DNA of 56,305 nucleotides from Acetobacterium malicum subsp. dehalogenans DSM 11527 (GCF_000472665.1 NZ_AXAC01000034.1:1-56305), one strand, 5' to 3'; shown: positions 1-8,475, counted from the first letter of the stretch. Numbers and translations: made by a program. The notes: generated by a model not told the origin, from the letters alone.

Positions 1-250
1 CAAAGGTAGTGGTGAAAAGATGGCCGTGACGAAATGGAAGAATTCAAATGTCCATATCATCCATATGTTACTCCCAAACCAGTACTTTGAAGATCTGGGA
101 CTCATCGATTTATGTCAATATAAAGTTGGGTTACTGTCGAATTATTATTAATTCGGTGAGAGATTTCAGGAGCCGTGTACGGCAAACGTAAGCACGGTTC
201 TGTGAGAGCAAAGAAATCCGGACTAATTACCCGGATTTCTAGCTACTCGA
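1..250 (+). mobile_element. Group II intron, 3' end (domains V and VI)
   Basis: The end of an intron-encoded reverse transcriptase (stop at 149-151) is followed about 20 nt later by a domain V-like hairpin at 170-200: GAGCCGTG at the 5' side pairs with CACGGTTC at the 3' side, around a short distal stem. A second hairpin follows (AAATCCGG near 216 with CCGGATTT near 231), placed where domain VI should be. The intron probably ends near 250 at a CTACTCGAT-type sequence; that exact boundary is an inference. The 5' part lies outside the window. It sits just upstream of the tetR promoter. Confidence 0.8.
2..151 (+). CDS. ltrA: Group II intron reverse transcriptase/maturase, C-terminal fragment
   Basis: This partial reading frame is cut by the window's left edge and gives the last 49 residues, ending in QYFEDLGLIDL and then LLSNYY. 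Such an ending is typical of the maturase/DNA-binding tail of bacterial group II intron proteins, which help splice the intron and copy it into DNA. The identification rests on this tail and on the domain V hairpin that follows at the usual distance. The catalytic reverse transcriptase domain is outside the window, so activity cannot be judged. Confidence 0.75.
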   Translation, partial: KGSGEKMAVTKWKNSNVHIIHMLLPNQYFEDLGLIDLCQYKVGLLSNYY

Positions 251-314
251 TCCCGGATTTCTCACTGCTTGTTCCCTTGTGGTCCGGTTCAAACGCTAAT
301 TTGAGTCCGCAAGG

Positions 315-344
315 ATTGACATGGGCGGCTTATCGTGGTAACAT
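315..344 (+). promoter_or_regulatory. Promoter of the tetR gene
   Basis: A perfect -35 box TTGACA (315-320) is followed after 18 nt by TAACAT (339-344) as a -10 box. The -10 box runs into the palindromic operator at 340-355, so a bound repressor would block it. The promoter lies downstream of the intron end. Confidence 0.55.
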
Positions 345-355
345 AACACTGTTAT
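340..355. promoter_or_regulatory. TetR operator, copy 1
   Basis: The 13-bp near-perfect palindrome ATAACACTGTTAT (343-355) lies within a 16-bp sequence that recurs exactly at 1075-1090, ahead of the ABC transporter genes. One copy before the regulator and one before the transporter is the usual arrangement of a TetR repressor that controls itself and an efflux operon. Confidence 0.7.
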
Positions 356-382
356 CTAAAATAGTTAGACTAAAGGTGAAAA

Positions 383-1003
383 ATGGGGAATGAAACAGAA
401 ACACGAGAACGATTGTTAGAAGTTGCGAAGGATGAGTTTCTTGAATTGGGCTATGAAAAAGCTTCAATGCGAAAGATTTGTAAAAAAGCCGGGGTTACAA
501 CAGGCGCTTTGTATTTCTTTTTTAAAGATAAGAATGACCTGTTTGCAGCATTAGTAAAAAAAGTTGCGGATGAAATTAAAATGGTCATTATCCATCATAC
601 TGAAAAAGAGCAAGCAATCTATGTGGATGAAAAAACGACGCCAGAGGCATTAATCGCCGATGGGATTCAACAGGGTCGAGAGTTCGTAACCTATATGTAT
701 GCCAATAAAGATGCGTTTATTTTACTTCTCAGTAAAGCCAATGGATCCGCATATGAGAATTTCTATGATGAACTGGTCGACTTAATGGAAAAAAATACGC
801 TGCAATTTCTGGATCACATAACTCTTGAAAATGGCAAAGAAAATGGTATCAAACCCTATACCATGCATTGGCTGGCTCATCTGGAGACGTCTTCCTTTGC
901 CCAATTGCTGACCCATGGATTGACTTTAGAAGAAGCCTTGATTCAAGCAGAGGTCATTGCCAAATACCTGACCGGAGGTTGGCTGGAAATACTAAAAAAG
1001 TAA
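383..1003 (+). CDS. TetR/AcrR-family transcriptional regulator
   Basis: The 206-aa protein has an N-terminal TetR helix-turn-helix (about residues 8-55) with the family pattern MRKICKKAGVTTGALYFFFK, then a helical ligand-binding and dimer domain with no recognisable ligand signature. The ATG at 383 is preceded by AAAGGTG. Identical palindromes before this gene (340-355) and before the ABC exporter (1075-1090) suggest that it represses both, and that the exported compound or a related effector releases it. A rho-independent terminator directly follows, so the exporter has its own transcription start. Confidence 0.9.
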   Translation: MGNETETRERLLEVAKDEFLELGYEKASMRKICKKAGVTTGALYFFFKDKNDLFAALVKKVADEIKMVIIHHTEKEQAIYVDEKTTPEALIADGIQQGREFVTYMYANKDAFILLLSKANGSAYENFYDELVDLMEKNTLQFLDHITLENGKENGIKPYTMHWLAHLETSSFAQLLTHGLTLEEALIQAEVIAKYLTGGWLEILKK

Positions 1004-1034
1004 GATGATAAAATTATTAACAAAGAAAAATACG

Positions 1035-1068
1035 ATTGAATTCGAATCTGGAATTCAATTTTATTTTT
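1035..1068 (+). terminator. Rho-independent terminator after tetR
   Basis: A perfect 9-bp stem, ATTGAATTC (1035-1043) with GAATTCAAT (1051-1059), has a 7-nt loop and is followed by a T-rich run (1060-1068). Confidence 0.85.
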
Positions 1069-1074
1069 GCATTG

Positions 1075-1090
1075 AACATAACACTGTTAT
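1075..1090. promoter_or_regulatory. TetR operator, copy 2
   Basis: This is an exact 16-bp repeat of the sequence at 340-355 and contains the palindrome ATAACACTGTTAT. It lies about 90 bp before the exporter ATPase gene, inside the region that must hold its promoter. I could not assign convincing -35 and -10 boxes here. Confidence 0.7.
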
Positions 1091-1177
1091 GCTACGCAAA
1101 CATCAAATATTTAAACTTGTCTGCAAAAATAAGTTATAGAATAAGCGATTGATATTCAAAATATGAAAGGGGCAAAA

Positions 1178-1876
1178 ATGTTTATTGAAGTGAATGATAT
1201 TAAAAAAAGTTATGGCGAAGGAGGCAGCTATGTCCAAGTGCTTAAAGGGGTATCCACAGGCATTCAAAAAGGTCAAATCTGTGCGATATTGGGGCCAAGC
1301 GGATCGGGGAAATCGACGCTGCTTAATACCATCGGCGGGTTGGATACCATCGATAGCGGTAGTATAAAAATAAGTAACATTGAAATCACCAGGCTGAATC
1401 CCAAAGAATTATCACTATACCGACGAAATTTGCTGGGTTTCATTTTTCAGTTTTATAATCTTGTTCCCAATCTTACGGTTAAAGAAAATATCCAGGTTTG
1501 CGAATACCTGACAAAAACACCGCTGGATATTAATGAACTGCTGGAAGTATTGGGGTTAACCGAGCATCAGAAAAAATTTCCCTCCCAATTATCGGGGGGG
1601 CAGCAACAGCGGTGTGCGATTGCCAGAGCACTGATTAAGAATCCCGAGCTGCTATTGTGTGACGAACCGACCGGAGCGCTGGACTATCAGGCATCCCGGG
1701 AGATTCTGAAGCTGATTGAGAAGATTAATAAAAAATATGGTACCACCATGCTCATCGTTACCCATAATACTGCGATTAAAGAGATGGTTCATCGCGTCAT
1801 CAAAATCAAAGACGGTCAAATCAGTGAAGACTATGCCAATACGGTATTGAAACCGGCCAGTCAACTGGAATGGTAG
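1178..1876 (+). CDS. ABC transporter ATP-binding protein (MacB/LolD type)
   Basis: This is the ATPase subunit of an ABC exporter, about 232 aa. Walker A is GPSGSGKS (about residues 39-46), the signature is LSGGQQQR, and Walker B reads [12 protein letters not shown], the form typical of the MacB/LolD/FtsE class that works with FtsX-type permeases. I chose ATG 1178 over the in-frame ATG 1163 because AAAGGGG lies 5 nt before 1178. The permease gene begins 9 bp after the stop. The regulator and paired operators upstream suggest a TetR-controlled efflux or cell-envelope stress pump; the substrate is unknown. Confidence 0.92.
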   Translation: MFIEVNDIKKSYGEGGSYVQVLKGVSTGIQKGQICAILGPSGSGKSTLLNTIGGLDTIDSGSIKISNIEITRLNPKELSLYRRNLLGFIFQFYNLVPNLTVKENIQVCEYLTKTPLDINELLEVLGLTEHQKKFPSQLSGGQQQRCAIARALIKNPELLLCDEPTGALDYQASREILKLIEKINKKYGTTMLIVTHNTAIKEMVHRVIKIKDGQISEDYANTVLKPASQLEW

Positions 1877-1885
1877 GTTATTTCA

Positions 1886-4150
1886 ATGATTTTGAATAAG
1901 CGAATCATCCGGGAGTTAAAAGAAAACTGGGTACGATATGGAGCATTGGCATTTTTAATCATCTTTTCGCTGGGGTTGGTCGTGAGTATGGCTGGCTCTA
2001 CGGATGTGGTCAATTATACGATTGATAAAAATAATGAAAAGAATCAACTGGAAGATGGAGAATTTTCGGTTTATGTTCCCCTAACCGAAAACCAGCAGCA
2101 GGAACTTGAAAAAATGGGCGCAAGAACCGAAGCAGCCTTCTATGTTGAGTTGTCTGGTCCAGAAAAATCGGTTCTCAGGATTTTTAAGAATCGAAATAGT
2201 ATCAATACCATTGAGCTGGAAGAGGGACGACTGGCCGATCAAAGGGGTGAAATCGTTCTGGAGAAACACTATGCCGAAAAGCATGGAATTAGGGTTGGCC
2301 AATCTATTGAAGTGAATCAAAAAAACTATCAGGTAACGGGGATCGGAACAGCGCCGGATTATTCCAATGTGGTCCAAAATGTTTCGGACGTGTTGGCGGA
2401 TTTAAAACAATTCAGCATTGGATTTGTATCTGAAGTGGAATTTAATCAACTGTTAGCAGAAGATATCAATGTCGAATATAATTACAGCTATAAGTTGGAT
2501 GGGAATCTGACTGCTTCAGAACTTAAAGAAAAATTAGTTGATCTGGATTTTGATAAAACAAAGGTCACCGATTTTATCAATAAAAATATGGATTATCAAT
2601 ATGTCAATCTGATCATTTTTTTAGAAGCTGATGATAATCAACGGATTACAAGCTGTAAAAGCGATGCCGCCATCAATAAAAACTCTGCTTTAATAGCAGG
2701 GATGATTATTATCACCTTAATTGCCTATATGATTTCAGTATTTGTGATTCATACCATCGATAAGGAAAGTGCCGTGATCGGGGCGCTTTATTCAATGGGT
2801 TATGTAAAAAAAGAACTGCTCAGACATTTTATGATCCTGCCGATGCTGGTTGTCACCGTATCAGCAATGCTGGGGACCGGCTTAGGGTTTCTGCTGATTG
2901 GCGAAAATATTAAAGAGAATGTTGCCTATTATTCTTACCCCGGTTATACCATGGTATTTCCACCATATCTTTTAATTTATGGGGTTTTAATACCAGTACT
3001 GATTGCTTTGCTTGTCAATTATACAGTTATCAACAGCAAATTATCCTTAGCACCACTTAAATTGCTCAGACGGGAAAAGAAACAGCTTCAGCTGGCAAAT
3101 ATCGACCTGAAGGAGATGGGCTTTATTAATCGCTATCGGATTCGCCAGTTGCTGCGAGAAATTCGGGGAAATATCACTATGTTTTTTGGACTGTTTATTG
3201 CCATTCTACTCATGGTTTTTGGATTTAGTATTTATGGGAGCATTAGTGCCTATGTCAATAATGTGGCATCCGATGTCGAGTACAATTATCTTTACTTGCT
3301 GAAATATCCCATGGAAACCGCCCCCAACGATGTCACTAAAGCTTATACCGAGTCCTTGACGGCAGACCTTTATTTAACTGGGAGCGAGATGGACGTGACG
3401 GTCCAGGGAATTGATGATGAAAACCCCTATTTTGATTTCCCGTTGGATGGCGAAAAAAATGAGGTGATCATTTCTGATTCAGTTGCCAATAAGTTCGGTT
3501 ATAAAGTGGGCGATGAGATTACATTGTCTGATAATCTTGCCGATCGAAATTACAACTTTACAGTTAAAGAAGTTGTGGATTTTGCCAGTGGCCTCTATAT
3601 TTTCATGGACATTAAAGACATGCGCGAGCTGTTTGGGCAGAAAGATGACTATTATAATACGCTGATGTCTGATCAGGAACTGGATATTGAAGCGGGAAGA
3701 ATTGCCACGGTCATAACGGTCGATAAAATGGTCGCTGCTGCCAGACAAATGTTCACCATGATGTATGGGTTGGTTATTACCATTCTGGGTGCATCGGTAC
3801 TGCTCTTTGCGATTGTGATGTATTTACTAGTAAAAATGATGATTGATAAATCAGCCTTCAGCATTTCGTTAATCAAGGTGTTTGGTTATAATGAACGGGA
3901 AATAAAAAAACTATACCTTGGCACCACCTTTTATACGGTTGCGCTGACGACCCTCATTGCCATTCCGGCCTCTAAAATGATTATTAATAAGATTTACCCC
4001 TATATGGTATCCAATGTTTCAGCCGGGATGAATGCCACCATGTCACCCCAATCCTATCTGATCATGGTGGCGGTTATTTTAAGTGCTTACGCCATCGTGA
4101 ATTTTATGGTTGGCAGACATTTGAAAAAGATTTCCAGGCAGAGATTTTAA
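1886..4150 (+). CDS. FtsX-like permease of an ABC exporter
   Basis: The 754-aa membrane protein has one N-terminal membrane helix (about residues 18-38), a large external domain, three helices at about 270-390, a second external domain, and a final group of helices near 640-745. This two-fold FtsX layout matches the long single-chain permeases of Gram-positive exporters in the MacB superfamily. It directly follows its ATPase and probably forms the complex as a homodimer or pseudo-dimer. No accessory membrane-fusion protein gene is next to it. Substrate unknown. Confidence 0.88.
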   Translation: MILNKRIIRELKENWVRYGALAFLIIFSLGLVVSMAGSTDVVNYTIDKNNEKNQLEDGEFSVYVPLTENQQQELEKMGARTEAAFYVELSGPEKSVLRIFKNRNSINTIELEEGRLADQRGEIVLEKHYAEKHGIRVGQSIEVNQKNYQVTGIGTAPDYSNVVQNVSDVLADLKQFSIGFVSEVEFNQLLAEDINVEYNYSYKLDGNLTASELKEKLVDLDFDKTKVTDFINKNMDYQYVNLIIFLEADDNQRITSCKSDAAINKNSALIAGMIIITLIAYMISVFVIHTIDKESAVIGALYSMGYVKKELLRHFMILPMLVVTVSAMLGTGLGFLLIGENIKENVAYYSYPGYTMVFPPYLLIYGVLIPVLIALLVNYTVINSKLSLAPLKLLRREKKQLQLANIDLKEMGFINRYRIRQLLREIRGNITMFFGLFIAILLMVFGFSIYGSISAYVNNVASDVEYNYLYLLKYPMETAPNDVTKAYTESLTADLYLTGSEMDVTVQGIDDENPYFDFPLDGEKNEVIISDSVANKFGYKVGDEITLSDNLADRNYNFTVKEVVDFASGLYIFMDIKDMRELFGQKDDYYNTLMSDQELDIEAGRIATVITVDKMVAAARQMFTMMYGLVITILGASVLLFAIVMYLLVKMMIDKSAFSISLIKVFGYNEREIKKLYLGTTFYTVALTTLIAIPASKMIINKIYPYMVSNVSAGMNATMSPQSYLIMVAVILSAYAIVNFMVGRHLKKISRQRF

Positions 4151-4197
4151 AAGAACGCGAGTAGCAGGGGGGGAGGACTTAATTATCGCAACCGGGC

Positions 4198-4638
4198 TTA
4201 AGATTCCTGATCAAAAGCTGCCAGAATGACGTCAAGGGCGTGAAGGACATTCATTTTTTCGTCATTGGGGATGTTATCAAAAATATCGGCAAAGAAAGTG
4301 TCGTTATTGCTTTCAATCGTTTCAAATATAACCATACCAGAATCAGTCAGGGATATGTCAACACTGCGCCGATCTTCAAGTGAAGGGATGCGTTGGACAT
4401 ATCCCTTTTTTACAAGTCCGTCCACGGTGCGGCTGGTGGTGCTTATATCGATGGCCAGGATGACGGCTAAGTCCTTTAAAGAAATGCTGTTAACACGGCC
4501 GATTTCGACTAAGGCATGGCATTGGGCCAGAGTCAGAACGGCGGCGCAGCAGCTGCCATTATTTTTTTTTAAGAGTCCCAGTTTTCGCTCCAGGATTCGG
4601 ATTTGTTCTCGAAATTGTTTTGGTTGTGCAGGATTCAT
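4198..4638 (-). CDS. MarR-family transcriptional regulator
   Basis: The 146-aa protein has a winged helix centred on ISLKDLAVILAIDIS and the MarR wing region, with DRRSVDISLT as the usual DxRxxxxxLT signature. A cysteine pair followed by another cysteine (SCCAAVLTLAQC, about residues 29-40) sits ahead of the helix-turn-helix and might sense thiols, metals or oxidants; that is inference. I chose the ATG at 4638 because GGAGGTG lies just before it; the longer upstream reading has no ribosome site. It is divergent from the aminotransferase gene, and the shared intergenic region holds inverted repeats. Confidence 0.88.
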   Translation of the reverse strand: MNPAQPKQFREQIRILERKLGLLKKNNGSCCAAVLTLAQCHALVEIGRVNSISLKDLAVILAIDISTTSRTVDGLVKKGYVQRIPSLEDRRSVDISLTDSGMVIFETIESNNDTFFADIFDNIPNDEKMNVLHALDVILAAFDQES

Positions 4639-4681
4639 AATAGCACCTCCTTTAAGATGGGTATATTGTAGCATGATTAAT

Positions 4682-4717
4682 TTGCATTTGCAATGTTTGA
4701 TATAAGCAATAATTGCT
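4682..4717. promoter_or_regulatory. Likely MarR operators in the divergent promoter region
   Basis: Two inverted repeats stand next to each other: TTGCATTTGCAA (4682-4693) and AGCAATAATTGCT (4705-4717, perfect around a central base). They share a TTGC/GCAA core and end three bases before the -35 box of the aminotransferase promoter. Confidence 0.5.
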
Positions 4718-4719
4718 AC

Positions 4720-4748
4720 TTGCAATTAAAATAACCATGTGTTACAAT
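4720..4748 (+). promoter_or_regulatory. Promoter of the class III aminotransferase gene
   Basis: TTGCAA (4720-4725) and TACAAT (4743-4748) are separated by exactly 17 nt. The promoter lies between the MarR inverted repeats and the start codon at 4780. Confidence 0.65.
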
Positions 4749-4779
4749 TACAAACAAATTTGAAAGGACGTGTAAAATA

Positions 4780-5991
4780 ATGAATCAGACCATTAAAAAA
4801 GCTGACAACTATTTTTTGAAAACATATAATCGTTATCCGATTGTATTAGAATCCGGTGAAGGTGTTTATCTCGTTGACGATGCGGGAAAAAAATATCTTG
4901 ATTTTGTAGCGGGCATTGGCGTGTTTGCCTTAGGTTATCAAAACAAAACATATAACGAAGCCTTGAAAACACAGATCGATCAACTCATTCATACCTCCAA
5001 TTTGTTTTATAACAAGCCATCCGCCGAGGCGGCCGAGAAGTTTGCCCAGGTATCGGGAATGGAAAAGGTGTTTTTTACCAATTCCGGAACAGAAGCCATT
5101 GAAGGGGCGTTAAAGATTGCCCGTAAATATTATTTTAATAAGACCGGCAGTCCCGCAGGCGAAATTATTGCCATGGATCATTCCTTTCATGGCCGCAGCA
5201 TGGGGGCATTGGCGGTTACCGGACAGCCCAAATATCAGGAAGCTTTCGGGCCGATGATGCCAAATATCAAGTTTGCCCAGTTTAATAATCTGGCCAGTGT
5301 CAAAGCGCAGATCAATGACAAAACCTGTGCCATATTAATGGAAACCATTCAGGGCGAAGGGGGCCTGTATCCGGCCACCGCCGAGTTTGTAAGCGGGGTG
5401 AAAAAGCTTTGCGAAGAACATGATTTACTGTTGATGCTGGATGAAATCCAATGCGGTATGGGACGGGTGGGAGAAATGTTTGCTTACCAGGCATATGGCG
5501 TCATCCCAGATGTGATTACCGCAGCCAAGGCCCTCGGATGCGGAATTCCTGTCGGTGCTTTTGCGGCCCGGGGCAAAGCCGCAGCGGTATTAGAACCGGG
5601 GGATCACGGCACCACCTATGGCTTTAATCCCTTGGCTGGAGCAGCCGTTGATGTGGTGTTGGATATCTATGAACAGACTGCTTTGCTTAATCATGTAAAA
5701 GTGGTCAGCAGCTATCTGGAAGCGAAACTGGATGAGCTGGTCAGCGATTATCCGGGGGTAAAGGAACGACGCGGGATGGGATTAATGCAGGCTCTTGAGC
5801 TGGATCGACCGGTTGCAGACATCATCGCAAAAACCCAGGAACGGGGACTGATCATTATCACCGCCGGACCAAATGTATTGCGATTCCTACCGCCATTAGT
5901 GATCGAGGAAAAACAGATCGATGAAATGATTAGGATCTTGAAACGCAGTTTGGATGCGAGTATGAAAATGAGCGACAACGATGCTCAATGA
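4780..5991 (+). CDS. Class III PLP-dependent aminotransferase (acetylornithine aminotransferase-like)
   Basis: The 403-aa fold-type I transaminase has the family landmarks: FTNSGTEAIEGALKIAR (phosphate-cup region), HGRSMGALA, LDEIQCGMGR with the PLP-binding Asp, and the Schiff-base lysine K250 in AAKALGCGIPVGAF. It closely resembles ArgD/AstC-type N-acetylornithine or omega-amino-acid:2-oxoglutarate aminotransferases. No arginine biosynthesis genes are adjacent, and the gene appears MarR-regulated from a divergent promoter. A role outside arginine synthesis, such as use of GABA, ornithine or a polyamine, is therefore possible. I leave the symbol open. Confidence 0.85.
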   Translation: MNQTIKKADNYFLKTYNRYPIVLESGEGVYLVDDAGKKYLDFVAGIGVFALGYQNKTYNEALKTQIDQLIHTSNLFYNKPSAEAAEKFAQVSGMEKVFFTNSGTEAIEGALKIARKYYFNKTGSPAGEIIAMDHSFHGRSMGALAVTGQPKYQEAFGPMMPNIKFAQFNNLASVKAQINDKTCAILMETIQGEGGLYPATAEFVSGVKKLCEEHDLLLMLDEIQCGMGRVGEMFAYQAYGVIPDVITAAKALGCGIPVGAFAARGKAAAVLEPGDHGTTYGFNPLAGAAVDVVLDIYEQTALLNHVKVVSSYLEAKLDELVSDYPGVKERRGMGLMQALELDRPVADIIAKTQERGLIIITAGPNVLRFLPPLVIEEKQIDEMIRILKRSLDASMKMSDNDAQ

Positions 5992-6044
5992 GAGTGGAAC
6001 TCGGGCAATCCGACGAACGGCCTCACATTTTATCCGGCGTTTAT

Positions 6045-6596
6045 TCAGGAATCAGAGTTTATAAACGTCAGGGTTGTCTTCACATCGGCAAAGGTATTTT
6101 GCAGGGCTGCCATAAAAGCGGCGTGAACAAGTTTGGCAGGAACCGGGGTATTTTCCCAGATTAAATCCCTGGTGGTACAGGCATCGCTTAATAATTCAAT
6201 TTCGAATCCCAGTCTTTTGGCGGAACGGACCGTTGTGTCAACACACATATGGCTCATCATGCCGCAGATTACCAGCTGTCCGATGCCCAATTCTTTCAAA
6301 AGCGGAAACAAATCCGTATTGAAGAAACTATCCGGGGTATTCTTGATAACTATTTGTTCCCCGGGAAAGGGTGATACCAGGGCATTGATATTGCCCCCCT
6401 CGGTATCAGCGATAAAAAAAGGAGCCTCTACGTTTATGCTGATATGCTGAACATGAAAGACGGGAAGCTCTTTTTTCCTAAAATAGGCTAACGCGCTTTT
6501 GGCGTTTTGGGCAGCGGCATCCGGCTGATTAAGCTCAAAACGGCCACCCGGAAAATAATCATTTTGAATATCAATTAGAATAAGTGCTTTTTTCAT
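6045..6596 (-). CDS. Isochorismatase-family cysteine hydrolase
   Basis: The 183-aa protein has the catalytic triad of the isochorismatase/nicotinamidase fold: D9 in LILIDIQND, K85 in VIKNTPDSF and the nucleophile C118 in GMMSHMCVDTT. The cis-peptide glycine-methionine stretch and missing nicotinamidase metal-binding pattern suggest a general amidohydrolase, with the exact substrate unknown. GAGGAGG precedes the start. Two strong tandem palindromes and a promoter lie upstream, and the neighbouring gene on the same strand encodes an HxlR regulator, so it is probably controlled by that regulator. Confidence 0.85.
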   Translation of the reverse strand: MKKALILIDIQNDYFPGGRFELNQPDAAAQNAKSALAYFRKKELPVFHVQHISINVEAPFFIADTEGGNINALVSPFPGEQIVIKNTPDSFFNTDLFPLLKELGIGQLVICGMMSHMCVDTTVRSAKRLGFEIELLSDACTTRDLIWENTPVPAKLVHAAFMAALQNTFADVKTTLTFINSDS

Positions 6597-6620
6597 TTAT
6601 TAAACCTCCTCGTTTTTGAC

Positions 6621-6649
6621 AGTATAAGTCATCTTGATCAGGAGGTAAA
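6621..6649 (-). promoter_or_regulatory. Promoter of the cysteine hydrolase gene
   Basis: On the minus strand TTTACC (6649-6644) and TATACT (6626-6621) are spaced 17 nt apart. The first of two regulator palindromes touches the upstream edge of the -35 box. Confidence 0.5.
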
Positions 6650-6650
6650 T

Positions 6651-6715
6651 TACCCACTTTTTTGTGGGTACTAGGTTATCTTTTTTGACAGTCTGTTACC
6701 CACTTTTGGTGGGTA
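6651..6715. promoter_or_regulatory. Two tandem operators, probably for the HxlR regulator
   Basis: Site A at 6651-6670 has TACCCAC and GTGGGTA arms around a T-rich centre. Site B at 6697-6715 has arms TACCCAC and GTGGGTA with a shorter centre. Their centres are about 45 bp apart, or roughly four helical turns. They lie between the HxlR gene end and the hydrolase promoter. Confidence 0.7.
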
Positions 6716-6744
6716 TGTTTATAGGTATGGAAAAATCAGAGCAA

Positions 6745-7110
6745 TTATTTGGGATAACAGATTCCCTTTTGCTCTAAGCTGTTAGTCAGGTGGTGTTCAA
6801 CCATATAGTCAATTCCGACTTCTTGCATAATTTCGATGGCTTTGAGGATCTGTTTGCCACGTTCAGTAAGAGAGTAATCAACATGAAGCGGATAACCCGG
6901 CGCATTTTTTTTGGCGACAAGACCAAAATGCCGAAGCTCATTTAATTGCTGCAAGAGCATCTTTTGGCTGATGCCAGTGATGCTTTTCTCCAGTTGAGAA
7001 AGAGAAACAGAACCAGCTCTCATTTGAAAAATGATAATTGTTTTCCATTTGCCTTTGATAATATCGTGGACAATCTCGAGCGGGCAGGTGTAATCAGTGC
7101 GGATTTTCAT
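6745..7110 (-). CDS. HxlR-family transcriptional regulator
   Basis: The 121-aa winged-helix protein has the HxlR pattern: an N-terminal cysteine (TCPLEIVHDIIKGKWK), LSQLEKSITGISQKMLLQQLNEL as the recognition region, and VDYSLTERGK as the wing. HxlR proteins often sense reactive carbonyls or oxidants through that cysteine; here C10 fits. It sits upstream of the cysteine hydrolase on the same strand, with two palindromic sites between them, suggesting that it controls the hydrolase gene. Confidence 0.88.
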   Translation of the reverse strand: MKIRTDYTCPLEIVHDIIKGKWKTIIIFQMRAGSVSLSQLEKSITGISQKMLLQQLNELRHFGLVAKKNAPGYPLHVDYSLTERGKQILKAIEIMQEVGIDYMVEHHLTNSLEQKGICYPK

Positions 7111-7399
7111 TCAAACCTCCTAAAAATTAAAAAAAGACTTTGGCTAAAGTACCCTGGTGAACCGAGGATCAGGCAATTTATCGTGAGGTAAAACCATGAT
7201 TGCCAAACGTGTTTGAGATTATTATAACAGATACAATTCTGACCATAACAAATAAAACGGTAATAGTTTTTTTGTTTATTCAACCCCGGCTTTGTTCGGG
7301 GCTTTATTATATAACTCTGACGATATCAACATCTTTTGAAATATTGCTGGATTTTATGATGAAAAGTAGTAGAATAAAGAAAAACAAGGAGAGTGAGAA

Positions 7400-7816
7400 A
7401 TGATTTCTTATCGCAAAGAGTTGCATTTTAATTTACCCAGACGAAGAGGGCTGGTCAATATTACCAGAGATGTTGAGAAAGTCCTGGTAGAAAGTGGTAT
7501 TCAGGAAGGGCTGATTTTGGTCAACGCGATGAATATTACAGCCAGTGTTTTTATTAATGACGATGAGAGTGGCTTACATCAGGATTATGAGGTCTGGCTG
7601 GAAAAACTGGCGCCGGAAAAACCCTATAGCCAGTATCGTCACAATGGTTATGAAGATAACGCCGATGCCCATTTGAAGCGAACGATTATGGGCAGAGAAA
7701 CCGTGGTGGCCGTCACCGCCGGCAAGCTGGATTTTGGCCAGTGGGAACAGATCTTCTATTTCGAATTTGACGGCAAACGGGACAAGCGGGTGCTGGTCAA
7801 AATCATTGGTGAGTAA
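7400..7816 (+). CDS. YjbQ/UPF0047-family protein
   Basis: The 138-aa protein covers the whole UPF0047 (YjbQ) fold. It has the conserved block [14 protein letters not shown] (about residues 90-103) with a histidine thought to bind metal, and an ending [19 protein letters not shown]-like beta strand typical of the family. Members have weak thiamin-phosphate synthase activity in genetic tests, but their real function is not settled. The start is preceded by AAGGAGAGTG. It stands upstream of, and probably with, the nicotinamidase-like gene. Confidence 0.85.
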   Translation: MISYRKELHFNLPRRRGLVNITRDVEKVLVESGIQEGLILVNAMNITASVFINDDESGLHQDYEVWLEKLAPEKPYSQYRHNGYEDNADAHLKRTIMGRETVVAVTAGKLDFGQWEQIFYFEFDGKRDKRVLVKIIGE

Positions 7817-7874
7817 GGTGATTTAGAGGCTCATCAATAGGATCAGCATAAGAAAAAAGGGGAGATTGAAATAG

Positions 7875-8405
7875 ATGAAAAACATCCTATTAGTAATTGA
7901 TTACCAGCAAGATTTTGTCGATGGGGCCCTTGGCTTTCCCCAGGCGGTTCGTCTTGAGGAACCGATTGCCCAAAAAATAATGGAATATCGTCAGAACGGC
8001 CAGGAAATTCTGTTTACCTATGACACCCATACCGCCGATTATCTAAATACCCAGGAAGGCAGAAATTTACCGGTTGTTCATTGTATCAAAGGAACCGCCG
8101 GGTGGGAGCTTTATGGCAAGGTGGCTCAGCTGCGGCGTGATACTGACACCTGCATCGAAAAAATCGCCTTTGGATCAATGGAACTGGCTGAGTTTCTGGC
8201 GGCGAACCAGTATGACCGGGTCGAGCTGGTCGGGGTAGTGTCAAACATTTGTCTGATCTCGGACGCCGTGCTGGCCAAGGCGGCGCTGCCGGAAGCGGAG
8301 ATTATTGTCGATGCCAGCTGCGTCGCCAGCAATGAAGACCGTCTTAATGAGGCGGCTCTGGAAGTGATGGCAAGCATGCAGATCCATATAATTAACCGAA
8401 GATGA
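7875..8405 (+). CDS. Nicotinamidase-like isochorismatase-family hydrolase
   Basis: The 176-aa protein carries the catalytic triad D9 (LLVIDYQQDF), K96 (CIEKIAFGS) and C126 (GVVSNICLISD). The YDTH segment (residues 49-52) gives an Asp and a His that resemble the metal-binding residues of nicotinamidases, and the lysine region fits that group better than the isochorismatases. It probably hydrolyses a small amide such as nicotinamide, but other amidases share this pattern. AGGGGAG lies 10 nt before the start. Confidence 0.78.
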   Translation: MKNILLVIDYQQDFVDGALGFPQAVRLEEPIAQKIMEYRQNGQEILFTYDTHTADYLNTQEGRNLPVVHCIKGTAGWELYGKVAQLRRDTDTCIEKIAFGSMELAEFLAANQYDRVELVGVVSNICLISDAVLAKAALPEAEIIVDASCVASNEDRLNEAALEVMASMQIHIINRR

Positions 8406-8475
8406 AGCAAGCAAAATTTCAATTTTCTCAGCTGAAATTGCTAAGTTATGATAAACAAAACACTAGGAGGACACA

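Noticed and set aside
7284-7301. CCCCG/CGGGG hairpin as a terminator
   Set aside because: It has no proper T run on either strand and no gene ends into it; it may be chance or part of the yjbQ leader.
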